From Actinophytocola sp963826035 (lineage in GTDB: Bacteria > Actinomycetota > Actinomycetes > Mycobacteriales > Pseudonocardiaceae): a stretch of 64,000 nt of DNA. The translations under genes were made by a program, and so were the position numbers. The DNA is taken from the NCBI GenBank assembly GCA_963826035.1, contig CAWGVZ010000010.1:1612001-1676000 (forward strand), read 5' to 3'. The notes under the pieces are model-generated. The model saw only the letters and a program-made list of their open reading frames with translations, was not told the origin of the DNA and ran no database searches. The first letter of the stretch is position 1. Each line of letters starts with the position of its first letter. Below, one piece after another: positions 16,922 through 24,655 of this stretch.

Positions 16922-16954
16922 GCGGTGGGTGGGCCCCCTCGGCCCGCCCACCGC
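16922..16954. terminator. Hairpin terminator after the rhodanese gene
   Basis: GCGGTGGGTGGGCC (16922-16935) pairs with GGCCCGCCCACCGC (16941-16954) with one G-T wobble. It lies between convergent genes. Confidence 0.78.
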
Positions 16955-16959
16955 GGGTC

Positions 16960-17301
16960 TCACGCGCTGACCTGGTCCGGCAGGATCAGCTGGCCGACAA
17001 CCCGGTCGTCCGGCAGGGCGAGCAGCCTGGCGAGCACCTGGCCCGCGTCACCCTCCTCGCGCCAGAAGACCCTGGTCGGCTGGAGGACGTCCTGGTCGCC
17101 GGGAATCCGGGTTGCGATGGCCTCGTCCTCGCCGTGCAACTGGAGGACGTCGATCACCTCGTCGTGCGCACGGACTCCCACCACGGCCACCACTTCCCCG
17201 TTCTCGTCACGGGGGTCGACGAACCGGAAGCCGCGGGCGACGAGCGCGCGCAGCATCGAGTCGGTGTTGGCCGCGGGCCGCGCGGTCGACGAGGGAGACA
17301 C
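16960..17301 (-). CDS. Conserved hypothetical downstream of DUF397
   Basis: A 113-residue soluble protein with MLRALVARGFRFVDPRD, GEVVAVVGVRAHDEVIDVL and ALPDDRVVGQLILP. It begins with GTG directly after the TAG of the DUF397 gene (no gap), so it is translationally coupled to it. I recall similar small acidic proteins next to regulator genes in Pseudonocardiaceae, but no function is known to me. No catalytic motif is visible; the compact alternating strand/helix pattern suggests one small domain. Confidence 0.6.
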   Translation of the reverse strand: MSPSSTARPAANTDSMLRALVARGFRFVDPRDENGEVVAVVGVRAHDEVIDVLQLHGEDEAIATRIPGDQDVLQPTRVFWREEGDAGQVLARLLALPDDRVVGQLILPDQVSA

Positions 17302-17520
17302 CTAACCCCTCCAGTCCTTCGCCTTGGCCACGAAGGCCGCTAGGTCGCCCGGTGCGTACACGAGCACGGGGCCGCGGGGGTCCCGCGAGTTGCGGATCCC
17401 AACCTGCCGATCTAGCCAGGCCAACTCCACACAGTTACCATAGGCGCCGCTTCTGGAGCTCTTGCGCCAGACGGCGCCAGGAAGCTCCTCCGCGGAAACC
17501 CCGTTATAGATCTCGGTCAT
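17302..17520 (-). CDS. DUF397 domain protein
   Basis: A 72-residue protein with the DUF397 signature AVWRKSSRSGAYGNCVELA, then VGIRNSRDPRGPVLVYAPGDLAAFV. DUF397 proteins are small partners of XRE-DUF5753 regulators in actinobacteria, probably antagonists in a toxin-antitoxin-like or developmental switch (bldB/whiJ-type systems). ATG at 17520 has AGGTGGGG just upstream. Two copies of a 12-bp palindrome lie 37-100 bases upstream, probably the regulator's binding sites. The partner XRE gene lies upstream on the same strand. Confidence 0.88.
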   Translation of the reverse strand: MTEIYNGVSAEELPGAVWRKSSRSGAYGNCVELAWLDRQVGIRNSRDPRGPVLVYAPGDLAAFVAKAKDWRG

Positions 17521-17556
17521 GATCCCCACCTCTCCGAGGGCCAAAAGCGGGTGCAA

Positions 17557-17620
17557 ATGCACGTGCATCTGATGATTTGAACGGTAACACGTGCTGCTGC
17601 AGCGGTAAATGCACGTGCAT
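17557..17620. promoter_or_regulatory. Paired 12-bp palindromes ATGCACGTGCAT
   Basis: Perfect ATGCACGTGCAT occurs at 17557-17568 and 17609-17620, exactly 52 bp apart (about five helical turns), in the promoter region of the DUF397 gene. The XRE regulator encoded next door is the obvious candidate to bind them (inference). The rest of the 327-base gap up to 17847 shows no gene I can support. Confidence 0.6.
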
Positions 17621-17847
17621 TCGTACGGGCGTGTACAACTTGGCCGAGATCCACTACGCAGTGTTGTCCCGAAAGGACCAAGATCACCGCGATGAACACT
17701 GGCGGTGATGAGTCTGCCCAGGTCCGACCCGCAGGCCACACCACAATTCCCGTTACCCCTGGTTACGCACGGAGACCCGTTTCACAGCCATCCGCATTTT
17801 GCACTCCGCAAGGAGTTCACCTGTTCGGGGGATGCCCGAGTCGTGTC

Positions 17848-18759
17848 CTAGATGTTCGCGCGGATCTTGGACAGGATCTGGCGACTGCGATCCGGGCTCT
17901 CCGCGTCGACCGCCAACCTGTCGAGCGCACGACTGTAGAGCTCGATCTCGTCCGGCCGGTCGAGGTACATGGCGCCGGCCAGGTGCTCGACGTAAACGAC
18001 GTCGGGCAGGCTCGGTTCGGCGAAGCGCAGCATGCTGAACGCGCCCTCGGCCGCGTAGCCGCTCTGCGGGTACGGCAGCACCTGCACCGTGATGTTCGAC
18101 TGCCTGGTCAGCTCGAGCAGGTGATCCATCTGTTCACGCTGCACCCGCGGCCCGCCGATCGGCCGGTGCAGCACCGACTCGTCGACCACCGCCCACAGCC
18201 TGGGTGCGCCCTGCCTGGTCAGCACCTTCTGGCGCTGGAGTCGCAGCTGGACGCGCCGCTCGTCGCTCGCGTTGATCAGGTCGGGCCGGCCGTGGCTGAT
18301 CACCGCACGGATGTAGGCCTCGGTCTGGAGCAGGCCCGGCACGAACTGCAGCTCGAAGCTCTGGATGAGCGACGCGGACTCCTCGAGCCCGACGAAGTCG
18401 TGGAACCAGCTGGGCATGGTGCCCGTGTAGCGGTGCCACCAGCCGCGCTCGTTGGACTTGCGCACCATCTCGAGGAAGACCCGGCGCTCGTCGGGGTCGC
18501 CCACGCCGTACATGGTCAGCAGGTCGGCGACGTCGCGTTCCTTGAACCCGACCCGGCCGAGCTCCATGCGGCTGATCTTGGAGTCGGAGCCACGGATGGC
18601 GTAGCCGGCGTCCGCGCGGGTGATGTCCGCCGCTTCGCGCAGGCGGCGCAGCTGGGCGCCGAGCACGATCCGCCGTGCGGTCGGCGCGCCACTCTGTTCA
18701 CTCCCGAACCGGGCAGAGTCGTCGGCGACGCGAGGGTCGCGAGAGTCGTCCAGGGCCAT
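17848..18759 (-). CDS. XRE-family regulator with DUF5753 domain
   Basis: A 303-residue DNA-binding regulator. The helix-turn-helix is at about residues 34-85: LGAQLRRLREAADITRADAG, then YAIRGSDSKISRMELGR. The DUF5753 domain follows, with SLIQSFELQFVPGLLQTEAYI, RLQRQKVLTRQG, LWAVVDESVLHRPIGG and VQVLPY. In streptomycetes such proteins work with a DUF397 partner. Here DUF397 and a small hypothetical gene lie downstream on the same strand, with paired palindromes between. An insertion sequence has landed about 105 bases upstream of its start, which may alter its promoter. Confidence 0.88.
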   Translation of the reverse strand: MALDDSRDPRVADDSARFGSEQSGAPTARRIVLGAQLRRLREAADITRADAGYAIRGSDSKISRMELGRVGFKERDVADLLTMYGVGDPDERRVFLEMVRKSNERGWWHRYTGTMPSWFHDFVGLEESASLIQSFELQFVPGLLQTEAYIRAVISHGRPDLINASDERRVQLRLQRQKVLTRQGAPRLWAVVDESVLHRPIGGPRVQREQMDHLLELTRQSNITVQVLPYPQSGYAAEGAFSMLRFAEPSLPDVVYVEHLAGAMYLDRPDEIELYSRALDRLAVDAESPDRSRQILSKIRANI

Positions 18760-18915
18760 CAGCGCCTCCTCCTCACCGGTCGGGTCATCGTCCAGCGACC
18801 CAGAGTACGCGTAGTCGCGGAAACTGAGGAGTAAGACCGCCGAGCCCCACCCGTCTGGCCCTAAGCTTGTTGTTTAACCAGGTGGTGTGGTGGTGTGACC
18901 CTGGTTGATCATGGG

Positions 18916-18975
18916 TGAAGCCCTTAGTTGATCATTCCTCTTGCGACAGAAGGATAATCACAACTAAGGGCTTCA
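18916..18975. repeat. 15-bp inverted repeat overlapping the transposase leader
   Basis: TGAAGCCCTTAGTTG (18916-18930) and CAACTAAGGGCTTCA (18961-18975) are perfect inverses 30 bases apart, ending two bases before the TTG codon at 18977. The word TTGATCA recurs in and around it. It may sequester the transposase start in read-through transcripts, as known for other insertion sequences; that is inference. Confidence 0.6.
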
Positions 18976-18976
18976 G

Positions 18977-20416
18977 TTGATCAGTGTGCACGACGCCGGC
19001 GTGGCCGGCGCGGTCGGGGACCTGTCCCGGTTCCGTCAGGATTTCTATCAGTGTCTGACCGCGCGAGCGGATGCGTTGTTCGAGCTGACTGATGCGGCAC
19101 TGTGTGGTGATGGGCCGGTCACCTCGCTGGTCGAGCTCTCACTTGCCGTGGAGCACCGGCGTGGGCATGGTGCCCTGTACGACAGTGTGAACCGGGGTCG
19201 GATCGACATTGGCCGGTTCCGCAATGTTGTTGCTCGTCAGCGGATTCCGCGCTGTGAGGGCGGCCGCATCGTGCTGGGGATCGATGTCAGCAACTGGCTG
19301 CGCCCGGACGCGAACACCAGCCCGGAGCGGCTGTTCTGCCACACCTACGCGCGCGGCAAGGGACAGGCCCAGATGATCCCCGGGTGGCCCTACTCGTTCG
19401 TCGCGGTGTTGGAACCCGGGCGCACGTCGTGGACGGCGATCCTGGACGCCCAACGCCTGAGCCCCGAGGATGAGGACACCGCTGTCGCCGCCGCTCAGTT
19501 GCGCACCGTCGTGGAAGGGCTGATCGCGGCTGGGCACTGGTGCGAGGGCGACCCGGAGATCTGGATCGTCGGTGACACCGGCTACGACGGACCCCGTCTG
19601 GCGTTCCTGCTGGCCGACCTGCCGGTCCGGATGCTGGTGCGGGTGCGATCGGATCGGGTGATGGCCTTCCCCGCCCCGCCACGGCGCGCGGGAACTGTCG
19701 GGCGCAGCGCTCGTCACGGAGCCGATTTCACGTTCAAAGACCCCCGGACCTGGCCCACGGCCGCGCACGCCACGACCACCCAGACCACCAGATACGGCGC
19801 CGCACAGGCACAATCCTGGGATCGGCTGCATCCCAAACTGACCCACCGCGGCACCTGGGCCGACCACGACGGCGACGTGCCGATCATCGAAGGCACCGTG
19901 ATCCGCTTGCAGGTCGACCGGCTACCTGGCGACGGCACACCGAAACCGCTGTGGCTGTGGTTCTCCGCCACCGCGATCACCCCGGCCAGCATGGACCGGC
20001 TATGGCAGATGTTCCTACGCCGCTTCGACCTCGAGCACACCTTCCGATTCCTCAAACAGACCCTGGGCTGGACACAGCCTCGTCTGCGCAGCCCAGAGGC
20101 GGCCGATCGGTGGACCTGGCTGATCATCACCGCTCATACCCAGCTACGGCTGGCCCGCAGCCTGATCGAGGACCAACCTCGCCCCTGGGAGCCACGTACT
20201 CCCAACCCGCGCCGGCTCACCCCGGCCCGGGTCCGACGGGGGTTTCGCAACATCCGCCCGACCCTCAGCCTGCCAGCCGGCGCTCCGAAACCCTCCCGAC
20301 CCGGTCCAGGCCGCCCACCAGGCTCACCCAACAAGCACCGCGCCACCGTGCCCTACGTCGGAAAGATCACCAAAACGGACACAACAGCCGCCGCACCTGC
20401 GAAACAAACAGGTTAA
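18977..20416 (+). CDS. DDE transposase (IS701-like)
   Basis: A 479-residue transposase counted from the TTG at 18977; a GTG a few codons later is also possible. Conserved acidic residues fit an RNase H-fold DDE enzyme: D in IVLGIDVSNW, D in WIVGDTGYDG, and E in RFDLEHTFRFLKQTLGW. The C-terminal tail is rich in Pro, Lys and Arg, as in DNA-binding tails. FCHTYARGKGQAQMIPGWPYS is a family block I recognise from actinobacterial transposases. The frame is intact and fills the element between the terminal repeats, so the element may be active. Confidence 0.9.
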   Translation: MISVHDAGVAGAVGDLSRFRQDFYQCLTARADALFELTDAALCGDGPVTSLVELSLAVEHRRGHGALYDSVNRGRIDIGRFRNVVARQRIPRCEGGRIVLGIDVSNWLRPDANTSPERLFCHTYARGKGQAQMIPGWPYSFVAVLEPGRTSWTAILDAQRLSPEDEDTAVAAAQLRTVVEGLIAAGHWCEGDPEIWIVGDTGYDGPRLAFLLADLPVRMLVRVRSDRVMAFPAPPRRAGTVGRSARHGADFTFKDPRTWPTAAHATTTQTTRYGAAQAQSWDRLHPKLTHRGTWADHDGDVPIIEGTVIRLQVDRLPGDGTPKPLWLWFSATAITPASMDRLWQMFLRRFDLEHTFRFLKQTLGWTQPRLRSPEAADRWTWLIITAHTQLRLARSLIEDQPRPWEPRTPNPRRLTPARVRRGFRNIRPTLSLPAGAPKPSRPGPGRPPGSPNKHRATVPYVGKITKTDTTAAAPAKQTG

Positions 20417-20427
20417 ACAACAAGCTA

Positions 20428-20478
20428 AGAGACCGCGCAACCAGGGCTGGCGGCGCCCACCCTGGTTGCGCGGCCTCT
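20428..20478. other. Strong hairpin just upstream of the MBL-fold gene
   Basis: Positions 20428-20446 (GACCGCGCAACCAGGG core) pair with 20460-20478 (CCCTGGTTGCGCGGCC core) with one mismatch. The hairpin ends 12 bases before the ATG at 20491, overlapping TAAACT, a possible -10 box of a leaderless promoter. It could be a terminator stranded by rearrangement, or a 5' regulatory structure. Confidence 0.5.
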
Positions 20479-20490
20479 AAACTCGCTGGG

Positions 20491-21432
20491 ATGACCAGCA
20501 CGGCGCACGACATCGTCTCGCCAGGTCCGCCACGGGTCGAGGAGGTCAGCGACGGCATCCACGCCTACATCCAGCCGGACGGCACCTGGTGGATCAACAA
20601 CACGGGATTCCTGGTCGGTGAGCGTGGCGTGATCAGCGTCGACGCGTGCTCGACCGTGCGCCGGACCAGCGCCTACCTCGAGGCGATCCGCGGGGTGACC
20701 GACCAGCCCGTCCGCACGCTGATCAACACTCATCACCACGGCGACCACACGTTCGGCAACTTCCTGTTCGACCGGGCGACGATCGTCGCGCACGAGGCCA
20801 CCCGCGAGGGCATCCGCGCCTGGGGCGAACCGCGCTCGGCGCCGTTCTGGACCGACGCCGACTGGGGCGACGTGCGCCTCGAGCCGCCGTTCCTCACCTA
20901 TACCGACGGCGTCACCGTGTGGGTCGACGACCTGCGCTGCGAGGTCCGGCACGTCGGCACGGCCGCACACACGACGAACGACTCGATCATCTGGATCCCG
21001 TCGCGGGAGCTGCTGTTCTGCGGTGACCTGCTGTTCAACGGCGGCACCCCGTTCCTGCTGCAGGGCTCGATCTCGGGTGCGATCGACGTGCTGTCGCAGG
21101 TGGTCGCGCCGCTGAACGCCCGCACCATCGTCCCCGGACACGGACCGGTGGCCGGCCCCGAGCTGATCGACCACGTGCTCGCCTACCTGCGGTTCGTCGA
21201 GCGGACGGCCCGCGACGGCCGGGCAGCCGGCCTGACACCGCTCGAGGTCGCCCGCGAACTGGATCTCGGCGAGTTCGCCGAACTCAAGGACCCGGAACGG
21301 ATAGTCGGCAACCTCCACCGCGCCTACGCCGAGCTGGACGGCGTCCTCCCCGGCGGCGTCATCGACGCCGGCGCCGCACTGCAGGACATGGTCACCTACA
21401 ACGGCGGCCGGCCACTCACCTGCCTCGCCTGA
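20491..21432 (+). CDS. Metallo-beta-lactamase fold hydrolase
   Basis: A 313-residue MBL-fold enzyme with THHHGDHTFGN (residues 80-90; HxHxDH zinc motif), VGTAAHTTNDS (third His), ELLFCGDLLFNGG (bridging Asp) and VPGHGPV (last His). All zinc ligands are present. The order fits glyoxalase II-like and quorum-quenching-like hydrolases rather than true beta-lactamases. There is no signal peptide. The start ATG at 20491 lies 12 bases after a hairpin and has no ribosome site, so leaderless translation is likely. The substrate is unknown. The inserted IS lies immediately upstream and may influence its expression. Confidence 0.85.
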   Translation: MTSTAHDIVSPGPPRVEEVSDGIHAYIQPDGTWWINNTGFLVGERGVISVDACSTVRRTSAYLEAIRGVTDQPVRTLINTHHHGDHTFGNFLFDRATIVAHEATREGIRAWGEPRSAPFWTDADWGDVRLEPPFLTYTDGVTVWVDDLRCEVRHVGTAAHTTNDSIIWIPSRELLFCGDLLFNGGTPFLLQGSISGAIDVLSQVVAPLNARTIVPGHGPVAGPELIDHVLAYLRFVERTARDGRAAGLTPLEVARELDLGEFAELKDPERIVGNLHRAYAELDGVLPGGVIDAGAALQDMVTYNGGRPLTCLA

Positions 21433-21520
21433 CCCGTCCCACTAGGGGGCGACCCGGATTACTCCCCCATCTATGTCGTTCTCGCTGGCAGGAGCGCCGA
21501 AGCGGGGTGACCATGGAGTC

Positions 21521-21844
21521 ATGAGCCATGAACTGAGCAGCGCGGAACTGCGCGCCATCGCCACGTCGGACGATCCGGCACGGCGTTACCGGCTCTCCGC
21601 CTCCGCCACGATCGTCGTCCACGACCTGGACGCGCTGCGGGCGGCCGCGCGGAAGGCCTTCGACCACGGCCGCTTCGCCAGCGAACAGGAACGGAAGGCC
21701 GCGTGGACCGCCATCGTCGACCGACCGGACCTGCTGCTGGCCCAGGCGGTCGACTTCGCCCGCCTCACGGAGGACGTCCCCGGCATCATCGCCCACCCAG
21801 CAACGGCCACGGTCACCCATGATGACCAGTCCCGTCGCCCATGA
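21521..21844 (+). CDS. Small hypothetical protein with repeat-derived C-terminus
   Basis: A 107-residue soluble, charged protein: MSHELSSAELRAIATSDDP, then ASATIVVHDLDALRAAARKAFDHG and LLLAQAVDFARLTEDVPG. I do not recognise the family. An in-frame ATG exists 16 codons upstream, but this start has GGGGTGA at suitable distance. Its last nine residues and stop codon are encoded by the 22-bp repeat at 21817-21893, so the C-terminus seems to have been built or replaced by repeat sequence. It converges on the IclR regulator gene. Confidence 0.5.
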   Translation: MSHELSSAELRAIATSDDPARRYRLSASATIVVHDLDALRAAARKAFDHGRFASEQERKAAWTAIVDRPDLLLAQAVDFARLTEDVPGIIAHPATATVTHDDQSRRP

Positions 21845-21893
21845 TGACCAGTCCCGTCGGCCATGATGACCAGTCCCGTCGGCCATGATGACC
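21817..21893. repeat. 22-bp tandem repeat, 3.5 copies
   Basis: CCATGATGACCAGTCCCGTCGG recurs with a 22-bp period between two convergent genes. Its complement contains GACTGGTCATCATG, the core of the diverged half of the 10.5-11.3 kb array, so both belong to one dispersed family. Confidence 0.85.
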
Positions 21894-22669
21894 TAACGAC
21901 GGCGGGAACCCGGGATATCCGCCTCGATGTGCGCCGCCGTCTTCAACAGCGGCGGTAGCAGGTCCCGGCGCATGGCCTCCATGGACGTCCGGCTGGCGTG
22001 GGCCGACACGTTCAGCGCCGCCACCACCTGGCCCGTCCGGTCGTGGATGGGGACGGCCAGCGCGCGCAGCCCCTCCTCCAGCTCCTGGTTCACGAGCGAC
22101 CAGCCCTGCGAGCGGACCCGCGTGAGCTCCCCGCGCAGCGCCGCCACCGACGACACGGTCTTCGCCGTGAGCGTCTCCAGTCGCACGGATGACAGGTACG
22201 CCGCCAGGTCCTCGTCGGCCATGCCGGCGAGCAGCACGCGACCCATGGACGTGCAGTACGCGGGGAACCGGGTGCCGACGCTGATCGACACGGTCATGAT
22301 CCGGCTGACCGGGACCCGCGCCACATACACGACGTCCTGACCGTCCAACACGGACACCGACGACGACTCGTTCACCTCGGCGACCAACGACTCCAGGTGC
22401 GGCTCGGCCACCTCCGGCAGCGACAGGCTCGACAGGTACGCGTACCCCAGCTCCAGCACCTTGGCGGTGAGTGAGAAGAACCGGCCGTCGTTGCGGACGT
22501 AGCCCAACTCGGCGAGCGTCAACAGGAACCGCCTGGCCACCGCCCTGGTCACGCCGGTCTTCACGGCGACCTCGCTGAGCGTCAGCTCCGGACTGTCGTG
22601 GTCGAACGCGCGCACCACGGCCAGCCCGCGCTCGAGCGACTGAACGAAGTCGGACCCGCGGCCGGCCAT
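21893..22669 (-). CDS. pcaR: IclR-family regulator of the pca genes
   Basis: A 258-residue IclR regulator. The N-terminal winged helix is SDFVQSLERGLAVVRAFD, then LTLSEVAVKTGVTRAVARRF and LAELGYVRNDGRFF. The ligand domain has SISVGTRFPAYCTSMGRVLL, then GWSLVNQELEEGLRALAVPI and VAALNVSAH. This is the PcaR/PcaU/PobR subfamily pattern. It is last in the operon pcaI-pcaJ-pcaH-pcaG-pcaR, 17 bases after pcaG. By family precedent it binds an aromatic or 3-oxoadipate-type effector and the GTTCG...CGAAC site in the divergent promoter at 25.5 kb; binding here is inference. Confidence 0.85.
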   Translation of the reverse strand: MAGRGSDFVQSLERGLAVVRAFDHDSPELTLSEVAVKTGVTRAVARRFLLTLAELGYVRNDGRFFSLTAKVLELGYAYLSSLSLPEVAEPHLESLVAEVNESSSVSVLDGQDVVYVARVPVSRIMTVSISVGTRFPAYCTSMGRVLLAGMADEDLAAYLSSVRLETLTAKTVSSVAALRGELTRVRSQGWSLVNQELEEGLRALAVPIHDRTGQVVAALNVSAHASRTSMEAMRRDLLPPLLKTAAHIEADIPGSRRR

Positions 22670-22686
22670 GGCACATCCCCTTCGCG

Positions 22687-23208
22687 CTAGATTTCGAAGA
22701 AGACTGTCTCACGCTCGCCCTGCAGCCGGATGTCGAACGCGTACCCGTCGTCCGTGACCCGCGCGATCAGCGTGCTCCGCTCGGGTTCGGGCAGCTCCGA
22801 CAGCACCGGGTCGTCCATGTTGGACGGCTCGTCCGGCAGGTAGACGCGGGTGACCACCCGGTCGAGCAGGCCGCGGGCGAACACCGACAGGTCGAGGTGG
22901 GGGGCCTGGAGCCGGCCGTCCGGGGCGGGCACCCGGCCGGGCCGCACCGTGCGGATCGCCCACCGGCCGTCCACATCGGTCGGCACGCGGCCGAAGCCGC
23001 GGAAGCCGGGATGGTCGAACCGGCCGTCCGGGTCGGCCTGCCAGCTCTCGATCAGCGCGTCCGACACGAGTTCGCCCGCGCCGTCGAACACCTGTCCGCG
23101 CAGCCAGAACGCGCCGGCCGTGCCCTCCGGCACCACGTCCGCGCCGTCCGGCCAGGTCAGCGCGTGGGAGAAGAACGGTCCGACCGTCTGGGACGGGGTC
23201 AGCTTCAC
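22687..23208 (-). CDS. pcaG: Protocatechuate 3,4-dioxygenase alpha subunit
   Basis: A 173-residue intradiol dioxygenase alpha chain; with PcaH it opens protocatechuate to 3-carboxy-cis,cis-muconate. It has LTPSQTVGPFFSHALTW at the N-terminus, VSDALIESWQADPDGRFDHP, GFRGFGRVPTDVDGRW and LDLSVFARGLLDRVVTRVYLP. As in known alpha subunits, the iron-ligand tyrosines and histidines of the beta chain are not conserved. GTG at 23208 overlaps the pcaH stop by four bases (GTGA), giving the expected co-translation of the two chains. Confidence 0.95.
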   Translation of the reverse strand: MKLTPSQTVGPFFSHALTWPDGADVVPEGTAGAFWLRGQVFDGAGELVSDALIESWQADPDGRFDHPGFRGFGRVPTDVDGRWAIRTVRPGRVPAPDGRLQAPHLDLSVFARGLLDRVVTRVYLPDEPSNMDDPVLSELPEPERSTLIARVTDDGYAFDIRLQGERETVFFEI

Positions 23209-23900
23209 GACTCCTCCACGGGCGTCATGTCCCGCCCGCGCAGCACGATGTCGAACCGGTAGGCCAGCGCCCACTCGGGCATCGTCTCGGACAGGTCGAA
23301 CGTGGAGATCATCCGGCCCCTCGCGCCCTCGGGCACCGCGTTGAAGATCGGGTCCTGGCCGAACAGCGGGTCGCCGGGGAAGTACATCTGGGTCACCAGC
23401 CGCTGCACGAACGCCCGGCCGAACAGTGAGAAGTGGATGTGCGTCGCGCGCCAGGCGTTCTCGTGGTTGCGCCACGGGTAGGCGCCGGGCTTGATGGTGA
23501 CGAAGCGGTAGCGGCCGGACGAGTCGGTCAGACACCGGCCGACACCCGTGAAGTTCGGGTCGAGCGGCGCCGGGTGCTGGTCGCTGTGGTGGGAGTACCG
23601 GCCGGCCGCGTTCGCCTGCCACAGTTCCACGAGCGTGTCCGGCACCGCGCGGCCGTCGCTGTCGAGCACCCGCCCGTGCACGATGATCCGCTCGCCGATC
23701 GGCTCACCCGGGTGCTGGCGGGTCAGGTCGTGATCGGACGGCAGCACCCGCCCTTCGCCCAGCGCCGGCCCGGTGACCTCGGTCAGCGAGTGCGGCAGCA
23801 GCACCAGTGGCCGGCTCGGCGCGCGCAGCACGGTCGATCCGTAGCCCGGCGACGCCAGCGGCGGATGCGTGCCCTCCGGAACTCGCCCGTAACCGATCAT
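23205..23900 (-). CDS. pcaH: Protocatechuate 3,4-dioxygenase beta subunit
   Basis: A 231-residue catalytic (ferric) chain. It has VHGRVLDSDGRAVPDTLVEL, then WQANAAGRYSHHSDQH, DPNFTGVGRCLTDSSGRYRF, VTIKPGAYPW and WRATHIHFSLFG. The Tyr in RYSHH, the Tyr in GAYPW and the two His of HIH supply the four iron ligands of the family. ATG at 23900 overlaps the pcaJ stop (ATGA). The N-terminal PPLASPGYGSTVLRAPSRPL region is typical of actinobacterial PcaH. Confidence 0.95.
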   Translation of the reverse strand: MIGYGRVPEGTHPPLASPGYGSTVLRAPSRPLVLLPHSLTEVTGPALGEGRVLPSDHDLTRQHPGEPIGERIIVHGRVLDSDGRAVPDTLVELWQANAAGRYSHHSDQHPAPLDPNFTGVGRCLTDSSGRYRFVTIKPGAYPWRNHENAWRATHIHFSLFGRAFVQRLVTQMYFPGDPLFGQDPIFNAVPEGARGRMISTFDLSETMPEWALAYRFDIVLRGRDMTPVEES

Positions 23901-24655
23901 GGTTTTCCTTCCACTAGCCGGCGGAGGGTGTCCAACTCCTCGTCGGTCGGCGGCTCGGTGACGGCGACGTCGTCGGCGACCGCCAGGTCCCAGCCGGTGG
24001 CGGCGCGCACGTCGGCCACCGTGACACCGGGGTGCACCCGGGTCAGCGTCAGCTCGCGGCTCACGGGATCCGGTTCCAGCACCCCGAGGTCGGTCACCAG
24101 CAGCACCGGGCCCCGCCCGCGCAGGCCGAGCCGCTCCCGCGCGTCGCCGCCGGTCGCGTAACCCACGGACGTGACGAAGTCCAGTCCCCGCACGAAAGTA
24201 CGCCGACTCTGCCGGATCATGAGGAACACCTCGCCGCACGACGCGGCGATCTCCGGCGCGCCACCGGAACCCGGCAGCCGCACGGACGGCCGCCGATAGT
24301 CCGTGCCGATCATCGTGGTGTTGAGGTTGCCGAACCGGTCGACCTGCGCGGCCGACAGGAAGCCGACGTCGATCCGCCCTGGCTGGAGCCAGTAGTTGAA
24401 CACCTCGGGCACGCTCACCACGGCATCGGCCGTCTCGGCCAGCTCACCGTCCCCGATGGACAGTGGCAGCCGGCCGGGCTTGGCCCCGATGGCGCCGGAC
24501 TCGTAGATCAGGACGAGGTCCGGCACGTGCAGCCGCCGGGCGAGGTTCGCCGCCGTACTGGGAATCCCGATGCCGACGAAGCACGACCGGCGCCCGACCA
24601 GCGCCCGCGCGGCGGCGACCGTCATCATCTCCTCGGCCGTCCAGCTCTCACTCAT
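23897..24655 (-). CDS. pcaJ: 3-oxoadipate CoA-transferase subunit B
   Basis: A 252-residue class I CoA-transferase beta subunit. It has RSCFVGIGIPSTAANLARRL, then LIYESGAIGAKPG (ESG active-site region), SIGDGELAETADAV, then AAQVDRFGNLNTTMIG and GVLEPDPVSRELTLTRVHPG. With PcaI it activates 3-oxoadipate using succinyl-CoA. The protein is of the actinobacterial/glutaconate-transferase-like type rather than the shorter E. coli type; other 3-oxoacids are possible substrates. Four-base overlaps on both sides place it in the pca operon. Confidence 0.88.
   Translation of the reverse strand: MSESWTAEEMMTVAAARALVGRRSCFVGIGIPSTAANLARRLHVPDLVLIYESGAIGAKPGRLPLSIGDGELAETADAVVSVPEVFNYWLQPGRIDVGFLSAAQVDRFGNLNTTMIGTDYRRPSVRLPGSGGAPEIAASCGEVFLMIRQSRRTFVRGLDFVTSVGYATGGDARERLGLRGRGPVLLVTDLGVLEPDPVSRELTLTRVHPGVTVADVRAATGWDLAVADDVAVTEPPTDEELDTLRRLVEGKP

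Larger units (their letters stand above)
18866..20424 (+). mobile_element. Complete insertion sequence, 1559 bp
   Basis: The ends are perfect 14-bp inverted repeats, CTTGTTGTTTAACC (18866-18879) and GGTTAAACAACAAG (20411-20424), flanked by the direct repeat CTAAG (18861-18865 and 20425-20429), a 5-bp target duplication. It contains one intact DDE transposase gene. The family is probably IS701-like (inference from the transposase). Intact ends, gene and target duplication suggest a recent insertion, into the space between the XRE gene and the MBL-fold gene. Confidence 0.92.

Noticed and set aside
17692..18834. A plus-strand frame starting after AAAGGA near the XRE cassette
   Set aside because: It has a plausible ribosome site but runs antisense through the whole XRE gene and shows no domain; at most a short peptide of about 50 codons could be real.
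18881..18930. GGTGGTGTGGTGGTGTGACC and neighbouring words as a second IS end
   Set aside because: The outer inverted repeats with a perfect 5-bp target duplication already define the element; the inner words are subterminal.
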